Source of the DNA: Natrinema hispanicum
GTDB taxonomy: Archaea; Halobacteriota; Halobacteria; Halobacteriales; Natrialbaceae
Length of the DNA: 64,000 bases
Reading direction: 5' to 3'
NCBI RefSeq assembly: GCF_004217335.1
Contig: NZ_SHMP01000004.1
Location: 992,001-1,056,000, forward strand
The notes beneath the pieces are model-generated. The model was not told where the DNA came from. It worked only from the letters and a program-made list of their open reading frames with translations, and did no database searches. Positions 45,773 through 55,067 of this stretch are shown here, in pieces. Both the position numbers and the translations under genes were made by a program. Within the stretch, counting starts at the first letter, position 1; every line of letters starts with the position of its first letter.

Positions 45773-46437
45773 GATACGCCACGATGGTACTGACGTGGGC
45801 CGACGGTCGGCTCAACGCGATCGACGACCGTTTCGGTCGTAGCGACGCAGTCTCGATCGAGGCGATCCGCTACTTGAACCCGGTCCACGAACAGCGATAC
45901 GTCGAACTCCTTGAGCTTCGTGGCGACCTCGAACGGGCCCGCGCGTTGCTCGCCGACTGTCCAGAGGCACTCGAGTACGACGTCGCCGGGGCGGACGACC
46001 GTGGCGTCGCCTACGTACAGTGTCAGGTCGTCGAACCCGTCGACGAGTTGCTGTCGATCCTCCGCGAGCACGAAATCGTCCTCGACTGGCCGATGACCTA
46101 CGTCGACACCGACGCGGCGCGCGGGCTCGAGGTGACGGCGCTCGGGACGAGCCGGGCGATCCAGCACGCCGCCGCGGCGCTTCCAGACGGGATCGACCTC
46201 GATCTCCAGCGGCTGGGTGAGTACGACCCCGGCGGTGGCCAGTCCTCGCCGACGCTGACCGCCCGCCAGCGGGAACTGTTCGAACTCGCCGTCAGCGAGG
46301 GGTACTACGAGGTGCCACGCGAGACGACACACCGGGAACTGGCCTCGAAACTCGATCTCGCGACGGGGACCGTCAGCGAACACCTCCAGCGGATCGAAGC
46401 GACGCTAGCCGCCAGGTACACGTCGGCAATGGGATAA
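45769..46437 (+). CDS. Bat-type HTH (HTH_10) transcriptional regulator
   Basis: A 222-residue haloarchaeal regulator. The C-terminal HTH_10 domain is LTARQRELFELAVSEGYYEV followed by LASKLDLATGTVSEHLQRIEA. The N-terminal ~140 residues form a mixed alpha/beta sensor domain (EHEIVLDWPMTYVDTDAARG) without known ligand. It is next to, and divergent from, the P450 gene, which is a candidate target. Confidence 0.85.
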   Translation: MRYATMVLTWADGRLNAIDDRFGRSDAVSIEAIRYLNPVHEQRYVELLELRGDLERARALLADCPEALEYDVAGADDRGVAYVQCQVVEPVDELLSILREHEIVLDWPMTYVDTDAARGLEVTALGTSRAIQHAAAALPDGIDLDLQRLGEYDPGGGQSSPTLTARQRELFELAVSEGYYEVPRETTHRELASKLDLATGTVSEHLQRIEATLAARYTSAMG

Positions 46438-46488
46438 TCGAGCGACCGATCCACCTCGCTTTTATCGATCGACCGTCGCTCTCTCGAT

Positions 46489-47274
46489 ATGGACGACCTC
46501 GAGCGACTCGCCGACGACATCCGGCGTGCAGACACCGTTGTGGCCCTGACTGGCGCGGGTATCTCAGCCCCATCGGGCGTGCCGACGTTCCGCGGTGACG
46601 ACGGCGTCTGGGATCGGTTCGACGAGGGACAGTTCGCCTACGGGCGGTTCCAACGCGATCCCGCGGGCTTCTGGGACGACCGTGTCGACCTCCAGCGAGA
46701 GCTGTTCGGCGACGATCCCGACCCGAACGCGGCCCACGAAGCGCTGGCCGCGATGGGGCGTGCAGGTACCCTCGAGGCGATCTGCACCCAGAATACGGAC
46801 GGACTACACGGTGTGGCGGCCGACACGGTCACGGCTGATGCCGCCGAATCGGCCACAGCCACCACGACGATCCTCGAACTCCACGGAAACGCCCAGCGGG
46901 TTCGCTGTCAGGACTGTGGGAGCCGCCGTGACAGTGAGCCAATCATCGAGCGTGCAGCCGCCGGCGACTTGCCGCCGACCTGTGACTGTGGCGGCGTCTT
47001 CAAGCCCGACATCGTCCTCTTCGGCGAACAGTTGCCGGGTGCAGCGATCCAGCGTGCGCGATCGCTCGCCCGCGAGAGCGACGTCTTCCTTGCGATCGGC
47101 TCCTCGCTGAGCGTCCAGCCCGCTGCCTCGCTCCCGCGGCTTGCCGCGGAAACCGACGCGACGGTTGGGATCGTCAACCTCGAGTCGACACCGTATGACA
47201 GCCTCGCCGACGTCGTCTATCGCGAGGACGTGACGACTGTCTTGCCGCGGCTGCGAGAGCTCGTCGCCGAGTAA
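46489..47274 (+). CDS. Sir2-family NAD-dependent protein deacylase
   Basis: A 261-residue sirtuin. Motifs are LTGAGISAPSGVPTFRG (NAD site), TQNTDGLH, the catalytic His 132 in ELHGNAQRVRCQDCG, zinc ligands CQDCG and CDCGG, KPDIVLFGEQLP, and GSSLSVQPAASLP. Class III-like features are incomplete, so the acyl specificity is open. Possible targets include acetylated chromatin protein Alba or acetyl-CoA synthetase. It may follow the regulator on one transcript (51 bases apart). Confidence 0.92.
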   Translation: MDDLERLADDIRRADTVVALTGAGISAPSGVPTFRGDDGVWDRFDEGQFAYGRFQRDPAGFWDDRVDLQRELFGDDPDPNAAHEALAAMGRAGTLEAICTQNTDGLHGVAADTVTADAAESATATTTILELHGNAQRVRCQDCGSRRDSEPIIERAAAGDLPPTCDCGGVFKPDIVLFGEQLPGAAIQRARSLARESDVFLAIGSSLSVQPAASLPRLAAETDATVGIVNLESTPYDSLADVVYREDVTTVLPRLRELVAE

Positions 47275-47334
47275 CGGGCGGCATAGCAGTTCGGCAACAC
47301 CGCTGTGGGCCACGTTGCCCGACTGTTGGGTCGA

Positions 47335-47991
47335 TCAATTCCGGAGGAGTTCTAAATTCTGCACTGTCGGGAGATCCCAGTTATACGTAACTGCAGCGAG
47401 CCGAGTCACGACAGTCACGACCGCACACACCACAGCGGCCGTACTTCCAGTTGCGCCGACCGTTCCCACGAGCCAGTATGCACTCCCGCCGAGGACTGCA
47501 CAACTGGCATAGAAATCTTCGAAGAGGATGAACGGGGAGCGGTCGAGAAGGATATCTGCGAACGCACCACCACCGACGGCGTTGATCGTTGCGATCGTAA
47601 CGACACCAAATACTGACACACCTGCCTCGGTTGCGACGATCGCACCAGCTGTTGTAAAGGCAGCAAGCCCGATCGCATCCGAGACAAGCGTTATTGGATG
47701 CGTCTCTGGAGAGGAGAGGACGACTGTCAGTGCGATCGCTAACCCGACTCCAAACAGCCCCAGACTGATTTCGATCGGGGACTGCAGTGCTAATGGAACC
47801 CGCCTCACGAGAATATCACGTGTTGCCCCACCGCCGAATGCCATTGCCAACCCAACGATCGTAATGCCGAGCACGTCGAATTCCTCACGGATCGCCTTCG
47901 ACGATCCGACGAGGGCGAACGCGATCAACCCGATCGTGTTCATCACCGCAAATGGATCGCCAAACAATACGTCGAGGAGCTCCTGACCCAT
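47335..47991 (-). CDS. TRIC-family (UPF0126) membrane protein
   Basis: A 218-residue protein with seven helices in two repeats, each with a Gly-rich motif: AFGGGATRDILVRRVP and AVGGGAFADILLDRSPFILF. This is the YadS/UPF0126 group, homologous to trimeric intracellular cation channels. In bacteria such proteins have been linked to glycine transport, so channel activity is likely and the substrate unsure. Convergent with the Sir2 gene. Confidence 0.9.
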   Translation of the reverse strand: MGQELLDVLFGDPFAVMNTIGLIAFALVGSSKAIREEFDVLGITIVGLAMAFGGGATRDILVRRVPLALQSPIEISLGLFGVGLAIALTVVLSSPETHPITLVSDAIGLAAFTTAGAIVATEAGVSVFGVVTIATINAVGGGAFADILLDRSPFILFEDFYASCAVLGGSAYWLVGTVGATGSTAAVVCAVVTVVTRLAAVTYNWDLPTVQNLELLRN

Positions 47992-48167
47992 TAGGCGCTC
48001 CTACGAGAACGAATCTCTTGAGTGCTCCGAGACGACTCGTCTTCAGCGCCACTCCCCCTCACGTGCGGTGACTGCACGACCGATACTCACTGGGTCGTGA
48101 AATCCACAGCGGATCGATATGTGGGGAGAGAGTTGTCCTGCTCGGGGGCGACGAGAGACAGTCGCGT

Positions 48168-48869
48168 TTATGCGTCGTTTGCTGCTTCGACCGTTTCCTG
48201 GACCGCTTCGATACCCTCGTCGTGTGCGAGGTCACCGACGACGATGACGTCGGCGTACTGGGCCATCGAGTACGCGGAGTCGTAATCGTGGATCCCCCCA
48301 CCGTAGAACAGCGTCGCGTCGTCGACTGCGTTGGCTGCGGCATCGACGACGCCTTCGTCACCGAGCATGCCCGAATATTCGACGTAGACGATCTCCTGGC
48401 CGAACATCCTCTCGGCGACCGTCGCGTAGGCGGCGACGTCGTCGGCCTCGAGGTCGCAGTTGGCCTCCGTCAGCGTCGCCACGTCGGCCTCGGGGTTCAT
48501 GACGATGTAGGCCTCCGTCGTCGTCCGCTCCCAGTCGAGGTCGTCGTCGAGTCGGACCCATTCCTTGTGGGCCTCGGTGATCCAGAACGGCGAGCCGGCG
48601 TTGAACACCGTCGGGATGAGATAGCCGTCGAGCGCGTCGTCTTCGAGGACGACCTGTGGGTTCGAGGGTTCCTGATAGAGCGGGACATCGTGTTCAGCAC
48701 AGGCCTCGATGACGGCACTCATGTTTTCCTCGGTGATGCCCATCGTCCCGCCGACTTCAATCGCGTCAGTACCAGTCGCACAGAGATCGCCGTAGGTCAC
48801 ACCCTCGGGTAACTCCTTGTCCGGATCGATCTTGAGAACGTGATTCCAGTCGTCCCAGGGGGTAGTCAT
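48168..48869 (-). CDS. Geranylgeranylglyceryl phosphate synthase
   Basis: The 233-residue TIM-barrel enzyme forms the first ether bond of archaeal lipids, joining sn-glycerol-1-phosphate and geranylgeranyl diphosphate. It has [53 protein letters not shown], and the G1P phosphate-binding [18 protein letters not shown]. Start [11 protein letters not shown] at 48869 fits the family. Confidence 0.92.
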   Translation of the reverse strand: MTTPWDDWNHVLKIDPDKELPEGVTYGDLCATGTDAIEVGGTMGITEENMSAVIEACAEHDVPLYQEPSNPQVVLEDDALDGYLIPTVFNAGSPFWITEAHKEWVRLDDDLDWERTTTEAYIVMNPEADVATLTEANCDLEADDVAAYATVAERMFGQEIVYVEYSGMLGDEGVVDAAANAVDDATLFYGGGIHDYDSAYSMAQYADVIVVGDLAHDEGIEAVQETVEAANDA

Positions 48870-49028
48870 ACCGCGTCGTTGCCAGACAACCAGCAAAAGC
48901 GCTACGGAACGCCCCCGTCTCGAGCGTCCGCGTGGCACCCGACGAGACTGCCGTGGTCAGTCCCGCGCTCGAGTCCTGACGGCCCGCAACCCATTCCGGC
49001 GCGCGAGTGCCCTCGTGTGCGCCCTGGA

Positions 49029-49202
49029 TTACAATTGCTCGGCGCTGACAGCTTGTAGCGTGCTGTCGTTTTCGACCTCCCAGATCCGAAGCACGAGGTG
49101 GGCCTTGCAGTAGTATTCAGCGGTCTCCAGACCGGTTTGCCCGTTCTTGAGAACGAGCTGGCACATGTCCCCGTTCGAACACTCTGGTGAATGTTCACAC
49201 AT
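49029..49202 (-). CDS. 57-residue Cys-rich small protein
   Basis: The sequence starts MCEHSPECSNGDMCQLVLKN and ends TLQAVSAEQL. Cysteines at residues 2, 8 and 14 plus Cys-Lys-Ala-His near residue 35 could form a zinc site. Such small zinc-finger-like proteins are frequent in haloarchaea. It has no close partner gene; a role in protein or nucleic-acid binding is inference. Confidence 0.65.
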   Translation of the reverse strand: MCEHSPECSNGDMCQLVLKNGQTGLETAEYYCKAHLVLRIWEVENDSTLQAVSAEQL

Positions 49203-49351
49203 TGGTACTCGTTTCGTCTACTCGTCTCGCAGTCAAGACACTGTCGGTGGTCGCCATCAATCCCAGAACGGGGATCTAACCGGCTGCTATCGGTTTTGAG
49301 CGGCTTTCGGGGTCGATATCACCGAGTACTGAGTGGCGGAACGGGTGCCGT

Positions 49352-50546
49352 TCAGATTCCCTGACTCATCAGGTGGCTGCGCAACACGTCGGCTTCCTTG
49401 TTCCCCGCACCAGTGTTGACGATGACGACCAGTCTCGTCGCCGTCGAACGCACCGCGCTCTGCGAGTCCCCACGCCCCGCTTGCGGCTGCCGCAGCGCTC
49501 GGGATCGGCTCGAGTCCGGTCGCCTGCGCGACCCGCACCGCGGCCTCGAGGATGTCCGGATCATCGGTCGCGATCGCACCGCCATCAGTTTCACGGATGG
49601 CCTCGAGGACGCGCGGGCTTGCAACGGGGTCGGGAATCTCGAGTTCACCACAGATTGTGTCCGGGTGCTCGACCGGCTCGTGGTCGTCGCGGTCGGCGTC
49701 GAACGCCTCGACGATCGGGGCACAGCCTGCTGCCTGCGTCGCATACAGCGCGGGCGTCTCGTCTGTCAGGCCGAGTTTGCGGTACTCGGCTGCGGCCTTG
49801 GCTGCACCGACGAGGCCGACGCCGTCCCCGGTGGGGTAACAGATCACGTCGGGGACCTCCCACTCGAGCTGTTCGACGAGTTCGTAGAACAGCGTCTTCG
49901 CGCCCTCGTGGCGATAGGGAGTCTCGAACGATCGGAGGGAGTACCAGTCGTCGTGTTCGCCCAGTCCCTCCTCGAAGGCTCCGACGGCGTCGCCAAAGCG
50001 GCCGCCGACGACGTTCATGTCGCCGCCATGGACGTTGACCATCGCCTTGTTCGTAAAGCCCGAACGCGAGGGGAGATACGCGTGTGCCTCGAGTCCCGCA
50101 CGGGCCGCGTAGGCCGCGACAGCCTGCCCGCTGTTCCCCGTCGAGGGCAGCGCGACGTCGGTCGCACCGTGTTGGGCTGCCGCCGTGACGGCGACCGATG
50201 CGCCGCGGTCCGTCCTCGAGCCTGTCGGGTTCCGGCCCTCGTCTTTGATCAGCACACGCTCGACGCCGAGTTCGGCGGCCAGATCGGGGCAGTCGACCAG
50301 TGCGGTCGCGCCCTCCCCTGTCGTCACCGCTGACTCCCGAGAAAACGGGAGCAACTCCGCATAGCGCCACTGCCCGTCGAACGGCCGGGCGGCGAGCGTC
50401 TCGCGGTCGAGGTCGATCGCGTCGTACTCGTAGGTCGGGTCGAGCGTGCCGTCACAGTCCGGGCAACGATGAGACTCCGCAGCGGCGTCGACGGTGGCCC
50501 CGCAGTCGACACACTCGAGACCGGTAAAGGCGTCTGTGGTTTCCAT
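49352..50546 (-). CDS. Threonine synthase-like PLP-fold protein, C-terminal frameshift as given
   Basis: The N-terminus carries a zinc-ribbon-like pair (CVDCG and CPDCDG), as in haloarchaeal ThrC. The core has KDEGRNPTGSRTDRGASVAV, ALPSTGNSGQAVAAYAARAG, FTNKAMVNVHGGDMNVVGGR and YPTGDGVGLVGAAKA. In true threonine synthases the GSFKDRG motif holds the PLP lysine; here it reads GSRTDRG, so the lysine is missing. After GDET, one extra T (plus-strand A49431) breaks the frame. Corrected, it continues VVIVNTGAGNKEADVLRSHL and stops at 49352, 397 residues. It is probably a paralog with altered or no activity. Confidence 0.8.
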
Positions 50547-50682
50547 ACGGGAGTGTTAGCGGCTCGGAACTAAGGGCTGTCCATCGGTGGTTCAGTTCCG
50601 ACAGCGTGCAACGGCGGACTGCACGCGACGGCGGCACCGCTATATCACGAAGCCGATGGAATGGAAAGAGAAACCGGAAAGA

Positions 50683-50859
50683 TCAGTTGTCGCCGGCTTT
50701 CGACTGCCACTCGTAGTCGCGGCGTTTGGCCGATTTGCCGAAGCCGCACGACGAGCAGACCTTCTTCTTCGTGTGGTAGGACTTCTCTCCGCAGCGACGA
50801 CACTTGGTGTGGGTCGTCTTGTTTTTCTTGCCTTGGGTCGGGGTTCCTGCACCAGTCAT
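50683..50859 (-). CDS. rpl37e: Ribosomal protein L37e
   Basis: The 58-residue basic protein is part of the large ribosomal subunit. It begins [20 protein letters not shown], and the zinc finger CRRCG..CSSCG is complete. It is unusually basic in this acidic proteome, as expected for an rRNA-binding protein. It overlaps the Lsm gene by ATGA, the conserved archaeal pair. Confidence 0.95.
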   Translation of the reverse strand: MTGAGTPTQGKKNKTTHTKCRRCGEKSYHTKKKVCSSCGFGKSAKRRDYEWQSKAGDN

Positions 50860-51083
50860 GGAGTGATCGAGACGACGTTGTCGCCGCGTATAATGGTTGT
50901 GTCTTCGACCGGGGCATCCTCTTCGACGCTACCCTCGACAGGGATCGTCACGTCTTCGAGCACCAGATTCATATGCTGATCGTAGCCGGCGAGTTCGCCA
51001 ACGTGTTCGTCGCCACTCTTGAGTCGTACCGTGACGCGGTCACCGAGCGACGCCTCGAGGACGTCCAGCGGTCGTCCACTCAT
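50856..51083 (-). CDS. Sm-like RNA-binding protein (Lsm)
   Basis: The 75-residue protein forms a heptameric ring that binds U-rich RNA. Sm1 is [26 protein letters not shown] (quoted only in part here: [19 protein letters not shown]) and Sm2 is [14 protein letters not shown] 51083 ([14 protein letters not shown]) is the family start; the longer frame is unlikely. Co-transcribed with L37e. Confidence 0.93.
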   Translation of the reverse strand: MSGRPLDVLEASLGDRVTVRLKSGDEHVGELAGYDQHMNLVLEDVTIPVEGSVEEDAPVEDTTIIRGDNVVSITP

Positions 51084-51211
51084 ACGCAACACCGCAGGAG
51101 ATGAGCACTTAATCGTACCGGTCCGGAGTCCAGTACAGCCATATTTCATCGACGAGTCAACCGGTTGGACCTAACCAAACGGCTAAGTGTCCGCTCGTGG
51201 ACCGGCTACGC

Positions 51212-51529
51212 ATGGGCGACAAGAAGTTCACTCTCATCGAATTGCACTTCGACGGCGACACACAGTTCGGACCGGGAACGATCGGCGAGACGCTTCCGAT
51301 CGGGAGCACGGAACCGACAGCGGAGACGGACTCCGAAACTGAGACCGAATCTGAGGAGGGTGTGGCTGCAGCCGACGACTCCGGTGGCAGAGGCAAAAGC
51401 GCCGTCGGCGCGCTGGTCGCACTCGCCGTCCTCGTCGGCATCGCCGTCGCCGCCAAGAAGTTCCGTGGTGGGAGCGACGAGGAAGACGAACTCGAGTCTG
51501 AAGAAGAACCCGACGTCATCGTTACGTAA
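51212..51529 (+). CDS. Single-helix membrane protein of unknown function
   Basis: A 105-residue haloarchaeal protein. The N-terminus, MGDKKFTLIELHFDGDTQFG, is conserved-looking. A Thr/Glu/Ser-rich linker follows, then one membrane helix (SAVGALVALAVLVGIAVAA) and an acidic tail. No domain name is recognised. Start 51212 is preferred over one five codons upstream. Confidence 0.7.
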   Translation: MGDKKFTLIELHFDGDTQFGPGTIGETLPIGSTEPTAETDSETETESEEGVAAADDSGGRGKSAVGALVALAVLVGIAVAAKKFRGGSDEEDELESEEEPDVIVT

Positions 51530-51639
51530 CCACCACTCGCCGTCGAAGACGGCTGTCCGGACCCGTCTCGACAGCGCCACATTCACATCGACTCGAGGCG
51601 AGCCGAACGCTTTTGCGCTTCCTTCCCCTAGTCATCGTC

Positions 51640-52596
51640 GTGAATCTCTATCGTAGCGCCCGGGCCGTCGCCGGGGCGTCCGGTTCCGATGCGATCGACT
51701 GGCGATCGGCCGCCGACGCCGCCAAGGCGGCGACCGATCCCGGCACGCTCAAGCTCGAGCCCGGCGAGCGCGAGGGATACGCCCGCGACGTTCGGGATGC
51801 GCGGGCAGCCGTACGAGCGGTCTCCGGCGTCGAATTCGACGTGCCCGAAACCATCGAGATCCAGAACCGCCATCACTGGATCGACGCCAACGTCGCCACC
51901 TTCGAGCGGGTCATGAGCACCCTCGAGACCCACACCGGCGCGTTCCCCGGCGTCGCCCGGACGATCAACACGGGGACGATGACCGTTCTCCTTTCCTTCC
52001 TCGGACGGAACGTTCTGGGGCAGTATGACCCACTCCTGCTGGCCGATATGCCCGACGACGACCACGCGCTGTACTTCGTTCGGCCGAACATCCGCAACGC
52101 AGCCGACACGCTCGACGTGGACGCCGACCGGTTCCGTCGCTGGATCGCCTTCCACGAGGTGACCCACGCCGCCGAGTTCGGGGCCGCACCGTGGCTCTCA
52201 GACCACCTCGAAACCCGCATGGAAGACGGGATCGCCACCCTCTCGGAAGGGTCGTTCAACCGCGAGGCGTTCCGCGACCTCGACGCCGCGATGACCGTCG
52301 TCGAGGGGTATGCCGAACTGCTGATGGATCACGCCTTCGACGACGAGTACGAGGACCTGCGACGGAAACTCGACGAGCGCCGACAGGGCCGCGGTCCACT
52401 CCAACGGCTGCTCCGTCGCCTGCTCGGCCTCGGACTCAAGCAGCGTCAGTACGAACGCGGCAAGAACTTCTTCGAACACGTCGTCGCCGTCCGCGACCTC
52501 GAGACGGCGGGGCTCGTCTGGGACCACCCGGAGAACCTGCCGACCCACGACGAACTCGACGCGCCGGACCTGTGGATTCGACGCGTCGATCGCTAA
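51640..52596 (+). CDS. Zinc-dependent metalloprotease (DUF2342 type)
   Basis: A 318-residue protein with HEVTHAAEF, an HExxH zinc motif, in a conserved setting (RWIAFHEVTHAAEFGAAPWL). The third ligand may be a Glu in DAAMTVVEGYAELLMDHAFD. This is the family annotated as coenzyme F420 biosynthesis-associated metalloprotease, though a role in F420 synthesis is unproven. GTG 51640 (VNLYRSARAVAG) is a more likely start than TTG 51613. Confidence 0.85.
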   Translation: MNLYRSARAVAGASGSDAIDWRSAADAAKAATDPGTLKLEPGEREGYARDVRDARAAVRAVSGVEFDVPETIEIQNRHHWIDANVATFERVMSTLETHTGAFPGVARTINTGTMTVLLSFLGRNVLGQYDPLLLADMPDDDHALYFVRPNIRNAADTLDVDADRFRRWIAFHEVTHAAEFGAAPWLSDHLETRMEDGIATLSEGSFNREAFRDLDAAMTVVEGYAELLMDHAFDDEYEDLRRKLDERRQGRGPLQRLLRRLLGLGLKQRQYERGKNFFEHVVAVRDLETAGLVWDHPENLPTHDELDAPDLWIRRVDR

Positions 52597-52623
52597 CCGC
52601 GCTCGAGGTTGATTCTGTGACCC

Positions 52624-52848
52624 CTAGTCGGTCAGGATCCAGACGAGGTACCACAGCAACGCGCCACCGGCGACGATACCGCCAAGCATCGCACCACCTA
52701 TTACCACCAGCGAGGCGTCACTCTGGAAGGCAATCAGGCCGCCTGAAAGCCCGACCAGCAACACGAACACGATTTTGAGCTGATCGGCCGCGTTCGGCTG
52801 CGTCCTCGAGCGCGACGGGCCACGCTGTGGGCCGCGATCCCGGCTCAT
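52624..52848 (-). CDS. Small two-helix membrane protein
   Basis: 74 residues: a basic, Arg/Pro-rich N-terminus and two hydrophobic helices (IVFVLLVGLSGGLIAF and LLWYLVWIL). It overlaps the stop of the upstream NTF2-like gene by ATGA, so the two are co-translated. Function unknown. Confidence 0.75.
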   Translation of the reverse strand: MSRDRGPQRGPSRSRTQPNAADQLKIVFVLLVGLSGGLIAFQSDASLVVIGGAMLGGIVAGGALLWYLVWILTD

Positions 52849-53243
52849 AAGTCATGTGGCGCGCTGACGTGCATCATGGCAAATCGCCAGTCGCGCGCAC
52901 CGTCGCTGGCCGATGCCCGCTTTACGAGCGTGGCGCTCCAGCGACTGTCGAAGCGGTGTCGATCGCCGCTTGTCGTGTCCGTCCAGGCCATCGTGACGTT
53001 GTCGGCCGTCGTCGCGAACTCGTCGTGCTCGTCGACGACGAGATGCCGACTGCTGACCGTCCAGTCGTCGGTCGTTTCGGTCTGTTCTGCGAGCGCTCGC
53101 GCGATTTCGTCGCTCCCGAACAGGGACTCGCTGATACCGAACTTGACGGTCGACGCGTCGTCACGGAAGTAGGGCACGAGAGGCTCGCCGTTGCGGAGTG
53201 CGTCGTAGTAGTCGCGGACGATCGACTCGGCACTCGGTGACAT
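52845..53243 (-). CDS. NTF2-like/SnoaL-type protein
   Basis: A 132-residue soluble cone-fold protein. The typical N-terminal helix is SAESIVRDYYDALRNGEPLV, followed by YFRDDASTVKFG and strands ending WRFAMMHVSAP. Such domains bind small hydrophobic ligands or act as enzymes; no catalytic residues can be assigned. It precedes the two-helix membrane protein in a two-gene operon. Confidence 0.82.
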   Translation of the reverse strand: MSPSAESIVRDYYDALRNGEPLVPYFRDDASTVKFGISESLFGSDEIARALAEQTETTDDWTVSSRHLVVDEHDEFATTADNVTMAWTDTTSGDRHRFDSRWSATLVKRASASDGARDWRFAMMHVSAPHDL

Positions 53244-53317
53244 AGCACTATGCTCGAAGCCTGCTCCCAAAGAGCCACCGGACGCGAACGCAGGTTACTG
53301 CTCCTCGACCGGCAGTC

Positions 53318-53869
53318 TCACATGAAGCCCCGATCGACTTCGTCCGTCTCGATCAGGTCGTCGAGTTCGCTGTTCAGTAGCTCGTCGGCCTCCTCGAAGC
53401 GCTCGGCGAGCCCCTCGAGTTCGTCGGGCCGATCGTACTGATCGTACGCCATCGGTCCGAAGGCGGGACTCTCGATGGCCTCCATCACGTCGTCGAAGAG
53501 GTCCTGTGGGCGGGTCGGCGCGTCCGCGTGCGTCTCGAGGACGGTCTCGAGACGCTTCCCGACGGTCTCGGCCTGCGCTTCGTCTTCGGGCGGGGATTGG
53601 ACCGCAAAGCGGCCACCCGCGTCGCGTTCGGGCATGAACGAGCCGATTTCGTCATCCAGATTGCGGGCGACCCGTGTCCCGACGCCGCGGACCTCGAAGG
53701 GGTTTTTCGCGTACGTTTTCAGGAAGAAGACGCCGGCCCGGGGATGCGCGAGGTACATGTCTTCGCCGACGCCACCGGCGCGGTCACCGGCGACGGCGCG
53801 CCAGTCCTCCGGATCGACAGCTCGCTCCGTGACGTCCTCGAGTATGTCCTGCCACTCGCGTATCCGCAT
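53318..53869 (-). CDS. Conserved haloarchaeal hypothetical protein
   Basis: A 183-residue acidic soluble protein beginning MRIREWQDILEDVTERAVDP. It has AGGVGEDMYLAHPRAGVFFL and KTYAKNPFEVRGVGTRVARN, suggesting a conserved core. A long acidic helix (LEGLAERFEEADELLNSELD) ends it. No family is recognised. Confidence 0.7.
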   Translation of the reverse strand: MRIREWQDILEDVTERAVDPEDWRAVAGDRAGGVGEDMYLAHPRAGVFFLKTYAKNPFEVRGVGTRVARNLDDEIGSFMPERDAGGRFAVQSPPEDEAQAETVGKRLETVLETHADAPTRPQDLFDDVMEAIESPAFGPMAYDQYDRPDELEGLAERFEEADELLNSELDDLIETDEVDRGFM

Positions 53870-54043
53870 ACGCGCCGGTTAGATTGCCGGCAGAAAGAAC
53901 GTATCGATTACCTCGACAGACGCCCCGAAACGACTGTTACGCAAGACAACGACAGATTCGAGCCACGCAGCGCGTGGATGTGAGACAGAATCAAAAGGGA
54001 TACGACAGCTCCCATCACAGGGAACGTAACCGACGCTTTCCCT

Positions 54044-54298
54044 ATGTCCGGCCGTCACTTACTCTCGTTTGTCGAACTGTTTCGTGCCACGCCGGTGAAA
54101 AGTTCGCTGCTGACGTTTGCTCCGCTTGCACTGGCACTGGGACAACTCGGCAATAGCTACGTCAACGGCGTCTCGCCAGCCGTCTCGGTCGGTTTTGCCG
54201 CCGTAATGGTGATATTTGCCGCCGTTGCGATGAGCCACCACGCTGCCGAACACCGCATCCGTCGCCTCGAGGCCGACGACGGACCGAAACGGATCTAA
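54044..54298 (+). CDS. Small two-helix membrane protein
   Basis: 84 residues: MSGRHLLSFVELFRATPVKS, two hydrophobic helices (LTFAPLALALGQLG and VGFAAVMVIFAAVAMSHHAA), then a charged tail. Its stop codon overlaps that of the convergent SPW-like gene. Function unknown. Confidence 0.7.
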   Translation: MSGRHLLSFVELFRATPVKSSLLTFAPLALALGQLGNSYVNGVSPAVSVGFAAVMVIFAAVAMSHHAAEHRIRRLEADDGPKRI

Positions 54299-54852
54299 AT
54301 ATCCGTCTCGGGTTCGGTTGCGACCGTCCGTGCGTCGCGGGCCTCGTAGGCGTTGTATCCCGCAAGGCTGGCGACCAACAGCCCGGACGCGATCGTGTTC
54401 CAGAACGGGCCGCCAGTCATCTCGAGCAGTGCTGCCGAGACGATGAGCCAGATACCAAGGATGGCGACCAGCGACGCGATGGCGGTACTAAGCGGGATGT
54501 CGTTGGCCAGACGGTAGTAGTTGTAGCCCGCCGCGACGCCGATGACGAGGCCGACCAGCACGTTGTTCCAGAGTGGTGCCGCCACGGTCTCGAGGACGAC
54601 CGTCGACAGCGCGACCCAGACGCCGAGGGCGGCGACGAGCAGGCTGATGACCGATGTCTTGCGCCGGCGCTCCTCGTCTGCGACCTGGGTCGGCTCGTCA
54701 CGTGGGTCACGGCCTGTATCCGTTCGATCACCGGCGCCGGTGCCCGAATCGATGTTGGCCGCTGCCGTTTCGATGCGGTTTGGTGGCCCGTCGTCAGTGC
54801 CGTCCTCGGGCGGGCCACCCGACCGACGGTCGTCGCTGTTAGGGTCACTCAT
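54295..54852 (-). CDS. SPW-repeat-like membrane protein
   Basis: A 185-residue protein: an ~75-residue disordered acidic N-terminus, then four helices in two repeats. Each repeat has SxxAxLGxW and a PFWN/PLWN element (ETVAAPLWNNVLVGLVIGVA, MTGGPFWNTIASGLLVASLA). The repeats resemble the SPW domain (S-P-W signature). Function unknown. Start MSDPNSDDRR at 54852 is preferred. Confidence 0.75.
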   Translation of the reverse strand: MSDPNSDDRRSGGPPEDGTDDGPPNRIETAAANIDSGTGAGDRTDTGRDPRDEPTQVADEERRRKTSVISLLVAALGVWVALSTVVLETVAAPLWNNVLVGLVIGVAAGYNYYRLANDIPLSTAIASLVAILGIWLIVSAALLEMTGGPFWNTIASGLLVASLAGYNAYEARDARTVATEPETDI

Positions 54853-55067
54853 AGCAGACAGCGGTTGGCGCTCACTCGCAAAAGCGTCCGCGTCCGTTCT
54901 TCTCATCACGGTTCGATTGATAACAGAGACAGTTCCGCATCTCACTGAAACGGACAGTAAACGCGTTTTATCGACGGGTGAACGCGACTGCCCTCAGCGC
55001 ATCTCGCTCGCTGGCCATAGCCGAGCGACCGATAGCGTTTTTGATCACTCGACCGTGACAGTAGGCT

